From NCBI GenBank assembly GCA_006227805.1, contig SBFT01000108.1, forward strand, positions 1 through 18,479: a DNA stretch of 18,479 bases. Direction: 5' to 3'. The stretch comes from Paracoccaceae bacterium. GTDB lineage: Bacteria > Pseudomonadota > Alphaproteobacteria > Rhodobacterales > Rhodobacteraceae. Shown one piece after another: positions 1 to 6,026 of the stretch. Made by a program: the position numbers and the translations under genes. The notes under the pieces are model-generated. The model saw nothing but the letters and a program-made list of their open reading frames with translations. It did no database searches and was not told the origin of the DNA. Position 1 is the stretch's first letter, and each line of letters starts with the position of its first letter.

Positions 1-1550
1 TCGTAAAGCGTGTCGATGCTGATCTGCCGCACGCCGCGCGAGGCGGCGTAGGTTTCCGTGTTCCGCCGCGCCTTGCCGCGCACGAAGAAGGGGATCTTCT
101 TCAACTCGCGTTCGGCATCGGCCAGCCAGATCACCTCTCCGCCGGAAACCGCAACCCCTGCTTCCTCTCGCCCGGAAATATCCCGGGGGGAGGCCGAAGG
201 CCGGGGGGCAGAGCCCCCCTCTTCCTCGATGCGCAGGACCGCCTTGCCGCCGTGGTGGCTGGCGCCGGCTTCGTCGTGGAACTCGAAATCCTCGCGGAAC
301 ATGGTCAGCAGGTGCTCCTCCAGCCCCATGACCAGCGGATGCACCCAGGTGTCGAAGATCACGTTCGCGCCTTCGATCCCCATCTGGGGCGAATAGCGCG
401 CGGGGAAGTCCTGCACATGGACCGGGGCCGAGATCACGGCGCAGGGGATGCCCAGCCGCTTGCCGATGTGGCGCTCCATCTGGGTGCCCAGGATCATCTC
501 CGGGGCGAGCGTCTCGATCGCGCGCTCGACTTCCAGATAATCGTCGGTGATCAGCGGCGTGACGCCGTATTCCTTCGCCACCGCGCGGATCTCGCGCGCC
601 ATTTCGCGGTTGTAGCAGCCCAGGCCCACGACCTCGAAGCCCATCTCGTCGCGGGCGATGCGGGCGGCGGCCTTCACATGGGTGCCGTCGCCGAAGACGA
701 AGACGCGCTTGCCGGTCAGGTAGGTCGAATCGACCGACTTCGAATACCACGGCAGGCGCAGGCGGCTGTCGTCGAGATAGGGCTCTACATTGGCCAATCC
801 GGCCACTTCCGCCACGAAGTCGCGGGTGGCACCGACGCCGATGGGCACGACCCTGGTGAAGGGAAGCCCGAGTTCGCGCTCCATCCAGCGGGCTGCCGTT
901 TCGGCCGTCTCGGGATACATCAGCACGTTCAGATGCGCCGCGCCCAGCCGCGCGATGTCCTCGGGCGAGGCGGTCATCGGGGCCACGACGTTGACGCTGA
1001 TCCCCATGTCCGAAAGCAGCGCCGTCACCTCCTGGATGTCGTCGCGGTGGCGAAAGCCCAGCGCGGTGGGGCCGATCAGGTTGGCACTGACCTGCGCGGT
1101 CCTGTCCATCGGGCGCGCCAGCGTGCGCACGATCTGGAAGAAGGTCTCGTCCGCTCCGAAATTCTCCTTCCGCTGGTAGCTGGGCAGCTCCAGGGGAATG
1201 GTCGGGATCGGCAGGCCCATGGTTTCGGCGAGGCCCCCCGGATCGTCCTGGATCAGTTCCGCTGTGCAGGAGGCGCCGACGATCATCGCCTGCGGCCTGA
1301 ACCGGTCATAGGCGTCCTGGGCCGCCTGCTTGAACAGGTGCGCGGTGTCCGAGCCGAGGTCACGCGCCTGGAAGGTCGTGAAGGTTACCGGCGGGCGGTG
1401 GTTGCGCCGTTCGATCATGGTGAAGAGGAGGTCCGCATAGGTGTCGCCCTGCGGCGCGTGCAGGACGTAATGCAGGCCCTTCATTCCGGTAGCGACGCGC
1501 ATCGCGCCCACATGGGGCGGGCCTTCGTATGTCCAGACGGTGAGCTTCAT
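1..1550 (-). CDS. bchB: Light-independent protochlorophyllide reductase subunit B (partial, C-terminus beyond left edge)
   Basis: BchB is half of the NB catalytic component of dark-operative protochlorophyllide reductase. With BchL as electron donor, this complex reduces ring D of protochlorophyllide in bacteriochlorophyll synthesis. Translation from the ATG at 1550 gives MKLTVWTYEGPPHVGAMRVA, the family's typical N-terminus. Asp36 is present in the GDTYADLL segment; in the R. capsulatus enzyme the equivalent Asp36 is an iron-sulfur cluster ligand. The C-terminal PCP_red-like domain is recognisable at about residues 480-516 (IPFFVRGKARRNTE). The frame is open to base 3 (516 residues), so only about 10-20 residues should be missing. 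The ATG overlaps the bchN stop (ATGA), so the genes are translationally coupled; the nearest ribosome-binding sequence is a weak CAGG. The linker at about residues 441-463 is encoded by a GC-rich palindromic repeat (see repeat entry). Identification is firm. Confidence 0.97.
   Translation of the reverse strand, partial: MKLTVWTYEGPPHVGAMRVATGMKGLHYVLHAPQGDTYADLLFTMIERRNHRPPVTFTTFQARDLGSDTAHLFKQAAQDAYDRFRPQAMIVGASCTAELIQDDPGGLAETMGLPIPTIPLELPSYQRKENFGADETFFQIVRTLARPMDRTAQVSANLIGPTALGFRHRDDIQEVTALLSDMGISVNVVAPMTASPEDIARLGAAHLNVLMYPETAETAARWMERELGLPFTRVVPIGVGATRDFVAEVAGLANVEPYLDDSRLRLPWYSKSVDSTYLTGKRVFVFGDGTHVKAAARIARDEMGFEVVGLGCYNREMAREIRAVAKEYGVTPLITDDYLEVERAIETLAPEMILGTQMERHIGKRLGIPCAVISAPVHVQDFPARYSPQMGIEGANVIFDTWVHPLVMGLEEHLLTMFREDFEFHDEAGASHHGGKAVLRIEEEGGSAPRPSASPRDISGREEAGVAVSGGEVIWLADAERELKKIPFFVRGKARRNTETYAASRGVRQISIDTLY
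161..232 (-). repeat. GC-rich palindromic repeat, copy A, inside the bchB coding region
   Basis: Read on the minus strand, this segment has a hairpin with a 7-bp stem (GGGGGGC/GCCCCCC around AGA, 203-219) and a second hairpin (GGCC-GAA-GGCC, 192-202). These are followed by CCCCCGGGATATTT (189-176), four bases, and GCGAGAGGAAG (171-161). The last two blocks recur exactly, in the opposite genomic orientation, at 1581-1608. The repeat is read in frame through bchB and encodes about residues 441-463 (GSAPRPSASPRDISGREE) of the variable linker before the C-terminal domain. From memory, similar elements are common between genes in Rhodobacteraceae; that cannot be checked here. Confidence 0.75.
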
Positions 1551-2893
1551 GACAAACCTGCGCGGGGGCCAGCCCCCGCACCCCCGGGATATTTGGAGCG
1601 AGAGGAAGGTGCGGGCGTATCGAGGGCGAGAAGCCCCGCACGCCGCAAGGGGCGCGAGAAGAGGCCCGCCAGATCGCCCGCCTGTTCGTAGAAATGGACG
1701 GGCGTGAAGACCAGTTCGATCGCCCATTTGGTGGCCATGCCTTCGGCCTCGAGCGGATTGGCGAGGCCCAGGCCGCAGACCGTCAGGTCGGGCCGCGCGG
1801 CGCGGCAGCGGTCCAGTTGCAGATCGACGTCCTGCCCTTCCGAGATCACGGGCCCTTGTTCCAGCAGGTCAAGGTCCGGACCGACCAGCCCCTTGTGGAT
1901 GAAGGGTGCCCCCACTTCGATCGCGGTCATGCCGCATTCGCGGGTCAGGAACCGCGCCAGCGGGATTTCCAGCTGGCTGTCGGGGAAGAAGAAGACCGAC
2001 TTGCCCGACAACGTCTCGGACGCCTTGGCAACCGCCTTGCGGGCGCGGGCGCGGGGGGCTTCGGTGACGCGGTCGAAGGTTTCGTCGTCGATGCCGAATT
2101 CGTCCGCCACGGCGCGCAGCCAGGCGGTGGTGCCTTGCTCGCCGAAAGGGAAGGGGGCCGGGATGTGGCGCGCGCCCCGGCGTTCCAGTGCGGCATGGGT
2201 GTCGCCGAGGAAGGGTTGCGTCAGGGCGAAGACGGTGTTCTCGCCCACGCCCAGATCGCCGTCCGCGCGCGGCGCGGGCAGGACACGGATCGGGCCGATG
2301 CCCATCTGTTCCAGAAGCGAGACCGCCTGTTCCTCGACCACGTCCGGCAGGGCGCCGACCAGCAAGAGCTGGCGCGCCGAGGTCTGGGGCAGGACCGGGA
2401 CCATGCAGGCAAGGCAGGCGTCCTCGCCTTGCGTGAAAGTGGTCTCGATGCCCGAGCCCGAGAAGTTCAGGACGCGGACATGGGGCGCATGCGCTTCGGT
2501 CAGGCGTTCGGCGGCGCGGTGCAGGTCCAGCTTGATCACTTCGGACGGGCAGGACCCGACAAGGAACAGCTGGCGGATATCGGGGCGGCGCGCCAGCAGT
2601 TCGGCCACGACGCGGTCCAGTTCCTGCTGGGCATCCGCGAGGCCCGCAAGATCGGTTTCTTCCAGGACCGCCGTGCCGAAGCGGGGCTCGGCGAAGATCA
2701 TGACGCCCGCGGCCGATTGCAGAAGATGGGCGCAGGTGCGGCTGCCCACGACCAGGAAGAAGGCGTCCTGCATCTTGCGGTGCAGCCAGATGATGCCGGT
2801 CAGGCCGCAGAAGACCTCGCGCTGGCCGCGCTGTTTCAGCACCGGCGTGTCGCGGCATCCGGGCGCGGGGGTCAGGGGCGACTGGTCGGTCAT
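1547..2893 (-). CDS. bchN: Light-independent protochlorophyllide reductase subunit N
   Basis: BchN is the alpha-like, NifD-related subunit of the protochlorophyllide reductase NB component. It binds the [4Fe-4S] cluster and the substrate together with BchB. I start it at the ATG at 2893 (MTDQSPLTPAPG...), which overlaps the bchF stop as ATGA. This gives 448 residues. The three expected cluster cysteines are seen at Cys29 (VFCGLTGIIWLHRK), Cys54 (GSRTCAHLLQSA) and Cys115 (LFLVGSCPSEVIK), with the same spacing as Cys26/51/112 of R. capsulatus. The family is usually about 420-430 residues. The excess lies at the C-terminus, where the last about 20 residues (SSRSKYPGGAGAGPRAGLS) are encoded by a GC-rich palindromic repeat and look non-homologous. 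The stop overlaps the bchB start. The identification is firm; the tail is the only oddity. Confidence 0.97.
   Translation of the reverse strand: MTDQSPLTPAPGCRDTPVLKQRGQREVFCGLTGIIWLHRKMQDAFFLVVGSRTCAHLLQSAAGVMIFAEPRFGTAVLEETDLAGLADAQQELDRVVAELLARRPDIRQLFLVGSCPSEVIKLDLHRAAERLTEAHAPHVRVLNFSGSGIETTFTQGEDACLACMVPVLPQTSARQLLLVGALPDVVEEQAVSLLEQMGIGPIRVLPAPRADGDLGVGENTVFALTQPFLGDTHAALERRGARHIPAPFPFGEQGTTAWLRAVADEFGIDDETFDRVTEAPRARARKAVAKASETLSGKSVFFFPDSQLEIPLARFLTRECGMTAIEVGAPFIHKGLVGPDLDLLEQGPVISEGQDVDLQLDRCRAARPDLTVCGLGLANPLEAEGMATKWAIELVFTPVHFYEQAGDLAGLFSRPLRRAGLLALDTPAPSSRSKYPGGAGAGPRAGLS
1562..1610 (+). repeat. GC-rich palindromic repeat, copy B, at the bchN/bchB junction
   Basis: The plus strand carries a hairpin (GCGGGGG/CCCCCGC, 1562-1579, loop of four), then CCCCCGGGATATTT (1581-1594), GGA, and GCGAGAGGAAG (1598-1608). 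The 14-base and 11-base blocks are identical to copy A at 161-189 in inverted orientation. This copy encodes the last residues of BchN. In the bchFNB transcript the hairpin ends about 11 bases upstream of the bchB ATG, beside its weak ribosome-binding site. It could affect mRNA stability or bchB translation (inference). Confidence 0.75.
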
Positions 2894-3381
2894 GCCGCCA
2901 CCCCCTGCGACTGCAGTCGTGCGGCGCGGAGTTTCAGAAGGAACTGCGCGGCGTTGACGACGTAGGCGGCATAGGCCGCCAGCGCCACCCACATCAACTC
3001 GACCGGGCTCAGCGCACCGGTCCAGAGCGCCCAGATATAGGCGGTGTGCAAGGCGATCACGACAAAGCTGAACACGTCCTCCCAGAAGAAGGCGGGCGCG
3101 AAGAGATACTGGCCGAAGACGACCTTCTCCCAGATCGCGCCGGTGACCATGATCACGTAGAGAAACGCGGTCTTCACCAGGATCGAAATGGTCGCGGCCA
3201 TGTAGCCTTCGCCTGTCCAGAGGTATCGCGCGACCAGGACCAGCGAGACCGCGAAGGCGAGGAATTGCAGCGGGGCCAGAATGCCCTGGATCAGCGTCCA
3301 GACCGACGCGTCGCGCCGCGCCCGTTCCTCGGGGGTGTAGAGCCCCACGGAATGAGACTGCGCGTGTCGCGTATCCTGCAA
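2890..3381 (-). CDS. bchF: 3-vinyl bacteriochlorophyllide hydratase
   Basis: BchF hydrates the 3-vinyl group of (bacterio)chlorophyllide to 3-hydroxyethyl, a step toward bacteriochlorophyll a. It is a small integral membrane protein, and several hydrophobic helices are visible (for example LQFLAFAVSLVLVARYLW and VIALHTAYIWALW). GLYTPEERARRD near the N-terminus matches the family. The start chosen is TTG at 3381 (163 residues). It has AGGGGGAG five bases upstream and lies about 30 bases downstream of a good promoter (-10 at 3426-3421). A longer frame opens at TTG 3420 (176 residues), but that codon abuts the -10 hexamer and would be outside or at the very edge of the transcript. It is the first gene of bchFNB and overlaps bchN by ATGA. 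Its upstream region has two PpsR boxes. Confidence 0.93.
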   Translation of the reverse strand: MQDTRHAQSHSVGLYTPEERARRDASVWTLIQGILAPLQFLAFAVSLVLVARYLWTGEGYMAATISILVKTAFLYVIMVTGAIWEKVVFGQYLFAPAFFWEDVFSFVVIALHTAYIWALWTGALSPVELMWVALAAYAAYVVNAAQFLLKLRAARLQSQGVAA

Positions 3382-3420
3382 GACGACTCCCCCTCCGAAA
3401 AGTGCGGTCGATACGGTCAA

Positions 3421-3448
3421 AGTATCGCCCGCCAGATTTGAGTGTCAA
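3421..3448 (-). promoter_or_regulatory. Sigma-70-type promoter of the bchFNB operon
   Basis: On the minus strand, a perfect -35 TTGACA (3448-3443) is followed by a 16-bp spacer and GATACT (3426-3421). The predicted transcription start is near 3414, about 30 bases before the TTG start of bchF. The -35 hexamer contains one half-site of a PpsR box, which fits direct repression by occlusion. Confidence 0.65.
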
Positions 3449-3460
3449 CTGAAACTTACA
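3443..3460. promoter_or_regulatory. PpsR/CrtJ box 1 (TGT-N12-ACA), bchF proximal
   Basis: This is a perfect TGT-N12-ACA, TGTAAGTTTCAGTTGACA on the minus strand. TGT-N12-ACA is the established recognition sequence of PpsR/CrtJ, which is encoded at 4476-5894. The box overlaps the bchF -35. Confidence 0.8.
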
Positions 3461-3499
3461 CATTGAAACCCGGCAACGTCAGCCTCCATTAACGCTTGC

Positions 3500-3517
3500 T
3501 GTCATCTATCAGAGACA
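3500..3517. promoter_or_regulatory. PpsR/CrtJ box 2 (TGT-N12-ACA), aerR side
   Basis: TGTCATCTATCAGAGACA is a second perfect TGT-N12-ACA, centred 57 bp from box 1. PpsR/CrtJ is known to bind pairs of boxes cooperatively. This pair could regulate bchF and, divergently, aerR-ppsR. Confidence 0.75.
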
Positions 3518-3595
3518 GAAATGGGCGATGTTTTGCGGTTTTTTGCCGTTTTCGGGGCTAAATTGACCGCGCGTTGCGCCGAGTGTCTATTTTCT

Positions 3596-3624
3596 TTGAC
3601 ATTTTGGCCCCAAGCCTGAATGCT
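3596..3624 (+). promoter_or_regulatory. Possible promoter of aerR-ppsR
   Basis: A perfect TTGACA (3596-3601) is followed after 17 bp by a poor -10 (AATGCT, 3619-3624). If it is used, transcription would start near 3631, upstream of the candidate aerR starts at 3664 and 3691 and downstream of a further in-frame TTG at 3574. The weak -10 keeps confidence low. Nothing else was recognised in the roughly 300-base bchF-aerR gap besides this promoter, the bchF promoter and the two PpsR boxes. Confidence 0.35.
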
Positions 3625-3690
3625 TTGTCCGAGCGCGCTGCGACTCGTCGCTTGGCTAGCGGCATGGATAGCGCGAGAGGGTGGTGCTTG

Positions 3691-4479
3691 ATGGCCCATG
3701 ACGACCAGAATGCACGCGGCATGGGTCGCGATCTCGCGGCCTTCAGGGATCTCGCCCGCGAGGTCATGTCCCAATTGAGCAAGCGACCGGGCCCGGCGCA
3801 GCCAGGCGTGCCGCGCCGGGATGTCCTCGACTTCCTCGCGGCGCGCATGCTCGCGCGCGACAGCTTCGACTGCGCTGCGGTGCTGGACGATCTGCGGGCC
3901 TTCAACCTGAACGACCGGACCATCATCGACTGCTACATACCCGCAGCCGCCGAGCGGATCGGAGAGGCTTGGGTCCAGAGCGACCTCGGGTTTGCCGAAG
4001 CGACGATCGCCTCGGTCAGGCTGCAAAGCCTGCTGAGCGAAATCGTCTACTCGAGCCCTGATTGCGCCGCGGTCAGGGACACTCCGATCGACGCGCTGGT
4101 GGTCACGCTGTCGGGCGATCAGCACACGCTTGGCGGTTTCGTCGCGGCGGCCCAGTTGCGCAGGCGCGGCGCCAGCGTCGAGATTTCCTGCGGAGAAACG
4201 CCCTCGGGCATCGAGGACCGTGTGATCGGCGGCGATTATGACGTGATCATGTTCTCATGTTCCCGCACCCGGGATCTTGAAACCATTGCACAAGTGATTA
4301 AAAACATACGACACCGGGCACCCAGTGCTCCGGTGTTCGCGCTGGGCGGTCTCGTGCTTGGCATATGTCGGAACATCGATCGCTTGACCAAGGCAGATGT
4401 GGTCACCAGCGACATCGACCAGGTGGTGAAATCGTGCGAACAAAGGCCGAGACACGTTCAGCGTCGGGCGACGCGATGA
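3691..4479 (+). CDS. aerR: Cobalamin-binding photosynthesis antirepressor AerR/PpaA
   Basis: AerR/PpaA proteins bind cobalamin and relieve or modulate PpsR/CrtJ repression of photosynthesis genes in response to light and oxygen. The chosen ATG at 3691 (MAHDDQNARGMG) has GAGAGGG nine bases upstream and gives 262 residues. In-frame ATG 3664 and TTG 3574 lack a ribosome-binding site. The C-terminal half is a B12-binding (Rossmann-like) fold with SGDQHTLGG, matching the D/E-x-H-x-x-G cobalamin-ligand motif. The His is residue 145 when counted from 3691, the number I recall for the ligand of R. capsulatus AerR. The N-terminal part (about 50-130) is helical, with DRTIIDCYIPAAAERIGEAW as in B12-domain helical bundles. 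The gene overlaps ppsR by ATGA. Alternative longer or shorter isoforms are possible. Confidence 0.92.
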   Translation: MAHDDQNARGMGRDLAAFRDLAREVMSQLSKRPGPAQPGVPRRDVLDFLAARMLARDSFDCAAVLDDLRAFNLNDRTIIDCYIPAAAERIGEAWVQSDLGFAEATIASVRLQSLLSEIVYSSPDCAAVRDTPIDALVVTLSGDQHTLGGFVAAAQLRRRGASVEISCGETPSGIEDRVIGGDYDVIMFSCSRTRDLETIAQVIKNIRHRAPSAPVFALGGLVLGICRNIDRLTKADVVTSDIDQVVKSCEQRPRHVQRRATR

Positions 4480-5894
4480 GTGTCGAGCGCTTCGTACTTG
4501 GCACCAGCGAGACCGACGTCAAGATAACATCGGAGTTCCTGGGCGAGATCGTCGCGGCGGCGGCCGATATCGCGCTGCTGATTTCGCCCGAGGGAAACAT
4601 CCTGTCGATCACCATCCAGGACGGCGCCGACTCCTTCGGGAACCTCGACCATTGGCTCAAGCGCCCGCTGACGGATTTCCTGACCGACGAAAGCGTCGCC
4701 AAGTTCGAGGATGCCCATTCCGCCTTCCTGTCGGGCGACACGATCCGCAAGCACATCGAGCTGAACCACCGCGACAACGCCTCGTGGGAATTCCCGGTGC
4801 GTTATGCCTTCCTGCGCCTCGGGACGACGAACACCGCGCTGCTGCTGGGCCGCGACCTGCGGCCGATCGCCGAGACGCAGCAGCAACTGGTGCAGGCGCA
4901 GATCGCGCTGGAAAAGGGCTACGAGGCCCGGCGCGAATTCGATGCGCGCTACCGCGTCATGCTGAACAGCACCCGCGACGCCATCGTTTTCGTGTCCGTG
5001 CGCGACGGCCGGGTCAAGGACATGAACGAACCGGCGGCGGCGCTTCTGGGCATGAGCCGCGAACAGCTGACGGGCGCCCCCTTCGTCAATGCCTTCAAGG
5101 ATCGCAGTTCGGGCGAGTTGGTGGAAAGCCTGCTGAACGCCTCGATCGCCGATGACGAAGGCGCGATGGTCCTGCCCAGCCAGACCGGACGGCGGCAATT
5201 GCGGATCGTGCCGACCGTCTTCCGCGCGGCGGGCGAACGCATCATCCTGTGCCGGATCGAGCCTGAAGGCGGCGAGCAGGGTCCCGACGACACGCTGACG
5301 ACCAGCCTGGCCGCGCTGTTCCGCGACGGCAGCGACGCCATGCTCTTCACGGACGCCAAGGGCGTGATCACCAGCGCCAACGACGCCTTCCTCGAGCTGA
5401 TCGACGCGGCGCATCTGTCGGATGTGAAGGGCCGGTCTTTCGGCGACTTCCTGCATCGCGGGCAGATCGACCTGGGAATGCTGCTCGAGAATTCCAGGCG
5501 CACCGGCCAGATGCGGATCTATTCCACGAAACTGGTGAACGATTACGGCTCGAAACTGTCGGCCGAGATCTCGGCCTCGTACCTCACCGGCGGCACCCAT
5601 CCGGTGGCCGCCTTCGTGATCCGCGACAGCAGCCGGGTCGAGGCGGTCCGTCAGACCGCGGCCGCCAGCCCCGAGGATTCCAGCCGCAACGTGATGGAAC
5701 TCGTGGGATCCGCCACGCTGAAGGAAATCGTGTCCGAGACCACCGACGTGGTCGAGAAGATGTGCATCGAGACGGCGGTGAACCTGACGCGCAACAACCG
5801 CGTCGCGGCGGCCGAGATGCTGGGCCTGTCGCGCCAGAGCCTCTATGTCAAACTGCGCAAATACGGCCTTCTGAACAAGGGCCACGACCGCTGA
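4476..5894 (+). CDS. ppsR: Photosynthesis gene repressor PpsR/CrtJ
   Basis: PpsR/CrtJ is the redox-responsive master repressor of bacteriochlorophyll, carotenoid and light-harvesting genes; it binds TGT-N12-ACA. The start is the ATG at 4476 overlapping the aerR stop, giving 472 residues, the family's normal size. Visible layout: an N-terminal PAS-like domain (about 15-130), a helical Q-linker (ETQQQLVQAQIALEKGYEA), PAS1 (about 157-262), PAS2 (about 278-390), and a C-terminal Fis-type helix-turn-helix (NNRVAAAEMLGLSRQSLYVK). It has exactly two cysteines, Cys259 and Cys430. The second lies just before the HTH (KMCIETAVNLT). They correspond to the Cys251 and Cys424 redox pair of R. sphaeroides PpsR. 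It is co-transcribed with its antirepressor, and three target boxes lie in this window. A hairpin terminator candidate follows the stop. Confidence 0.96.
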   Translation: MSVERFVLGTSETDVKITSEFLGEIVAAAADIALLISPEGNILSITIQDGADSFGNLDHWLKRPLTDFLTDESVAKFEDAHSAFLSGDTIRKHIELNHRDNASWEFPVRYAFLRLGTTNTALLLGRDLRPIAETQQQLVQAQIALEKGYEARREFDARYRVMLNSTRDAIVFVSVRDGRVKDMNEPAAALLGMSREQLTGAPFVNAFKDRSSGELVESLLNASIADDEGAMVLPSQTGRRQLRIVPTVFRAAGERIILCRIEPEGGEQGPDDTLTTSLAALFRDGSDAMLFTDAKGVITSANDAFLELIDAAHLSDVKGRSFGDFLHRGQIDLGMLLENSRRTGQMRIYSTKLVNDYGSKLSAEISASYLTGGTHPVAAFVIRDSSRVEAVRQTAAASPEDSSRNVMELVGSATLKEIVSETTDVVEKMCIETAVNLTRNNRVAAAEMLGLSRQSLYVKLRKYGLLNKGHDR

Positions 5895-5935
5895 GGCGGC
5901 GGCGCGTCACCTGAACTCCCCCTGTTGGCAATCCG

Positions 5936-5967
5936 GGCGCGCCGCGATGTCGCGGAGCGCCTGTTTT
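5936..5967 (+). terminator. Candidate terminator after ppsR
   Basis: A stem of GGCGC/GCGCC (5936-5940/5957-5961) continues, after one G.A mismatch, into CCGCGA/TCGCGG (5942-5947/5950-5955). TGTTTT follows. This is consistent with an intrinsic terminator separating aerR-ppsR from the bchG promoter, although the U tract is short. Confidence 0.5.
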
Positions 5968-5986
5968 CATTTGCCACGACTCGAAC

Positions 5987-6004
5987 TGTCAGCAATAGTT
6001 GACA
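5987..6004. promoter_or_regulatory. PpsR/CrtJ box 3 (TGT-N12-ACA) before bchG
   Basis: TGTCAGCAATAGTTGACA is a perfect TGT-N12-ACA ending in TTGACA, with the same layout as the bchF box. A near-copy with 13 instead of 12 spacer bases follows at 6012-6030 and is not counted as a box. Confidence 0.78.
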
Positions 6005-6026
6005 GTATGAGTGTAAGCGAAACAAT
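5999..6026 (+). promoter_or_regulatory. Candidate promoter of bchG operon overlapping PpsR box
   Basis: TTGACA (5999-6004), a 16-bp spacer and AACAAT (6021-6026) repeat the geometry of the bchF promoter. If this is used as predicted, transcription starts near 6033, downstream of two of the possible bchG start codons (6007 and 6025). Confidence 0.5.

Noticed and set aside
252..2965. Long plus-strand open frames opposite bchB and bchN
   Set aside because: These are antisense shadows rich in His, Asp, Gly and Arg. bchB and bchN are identified by family motifs and cluster cysteines on the other strand.
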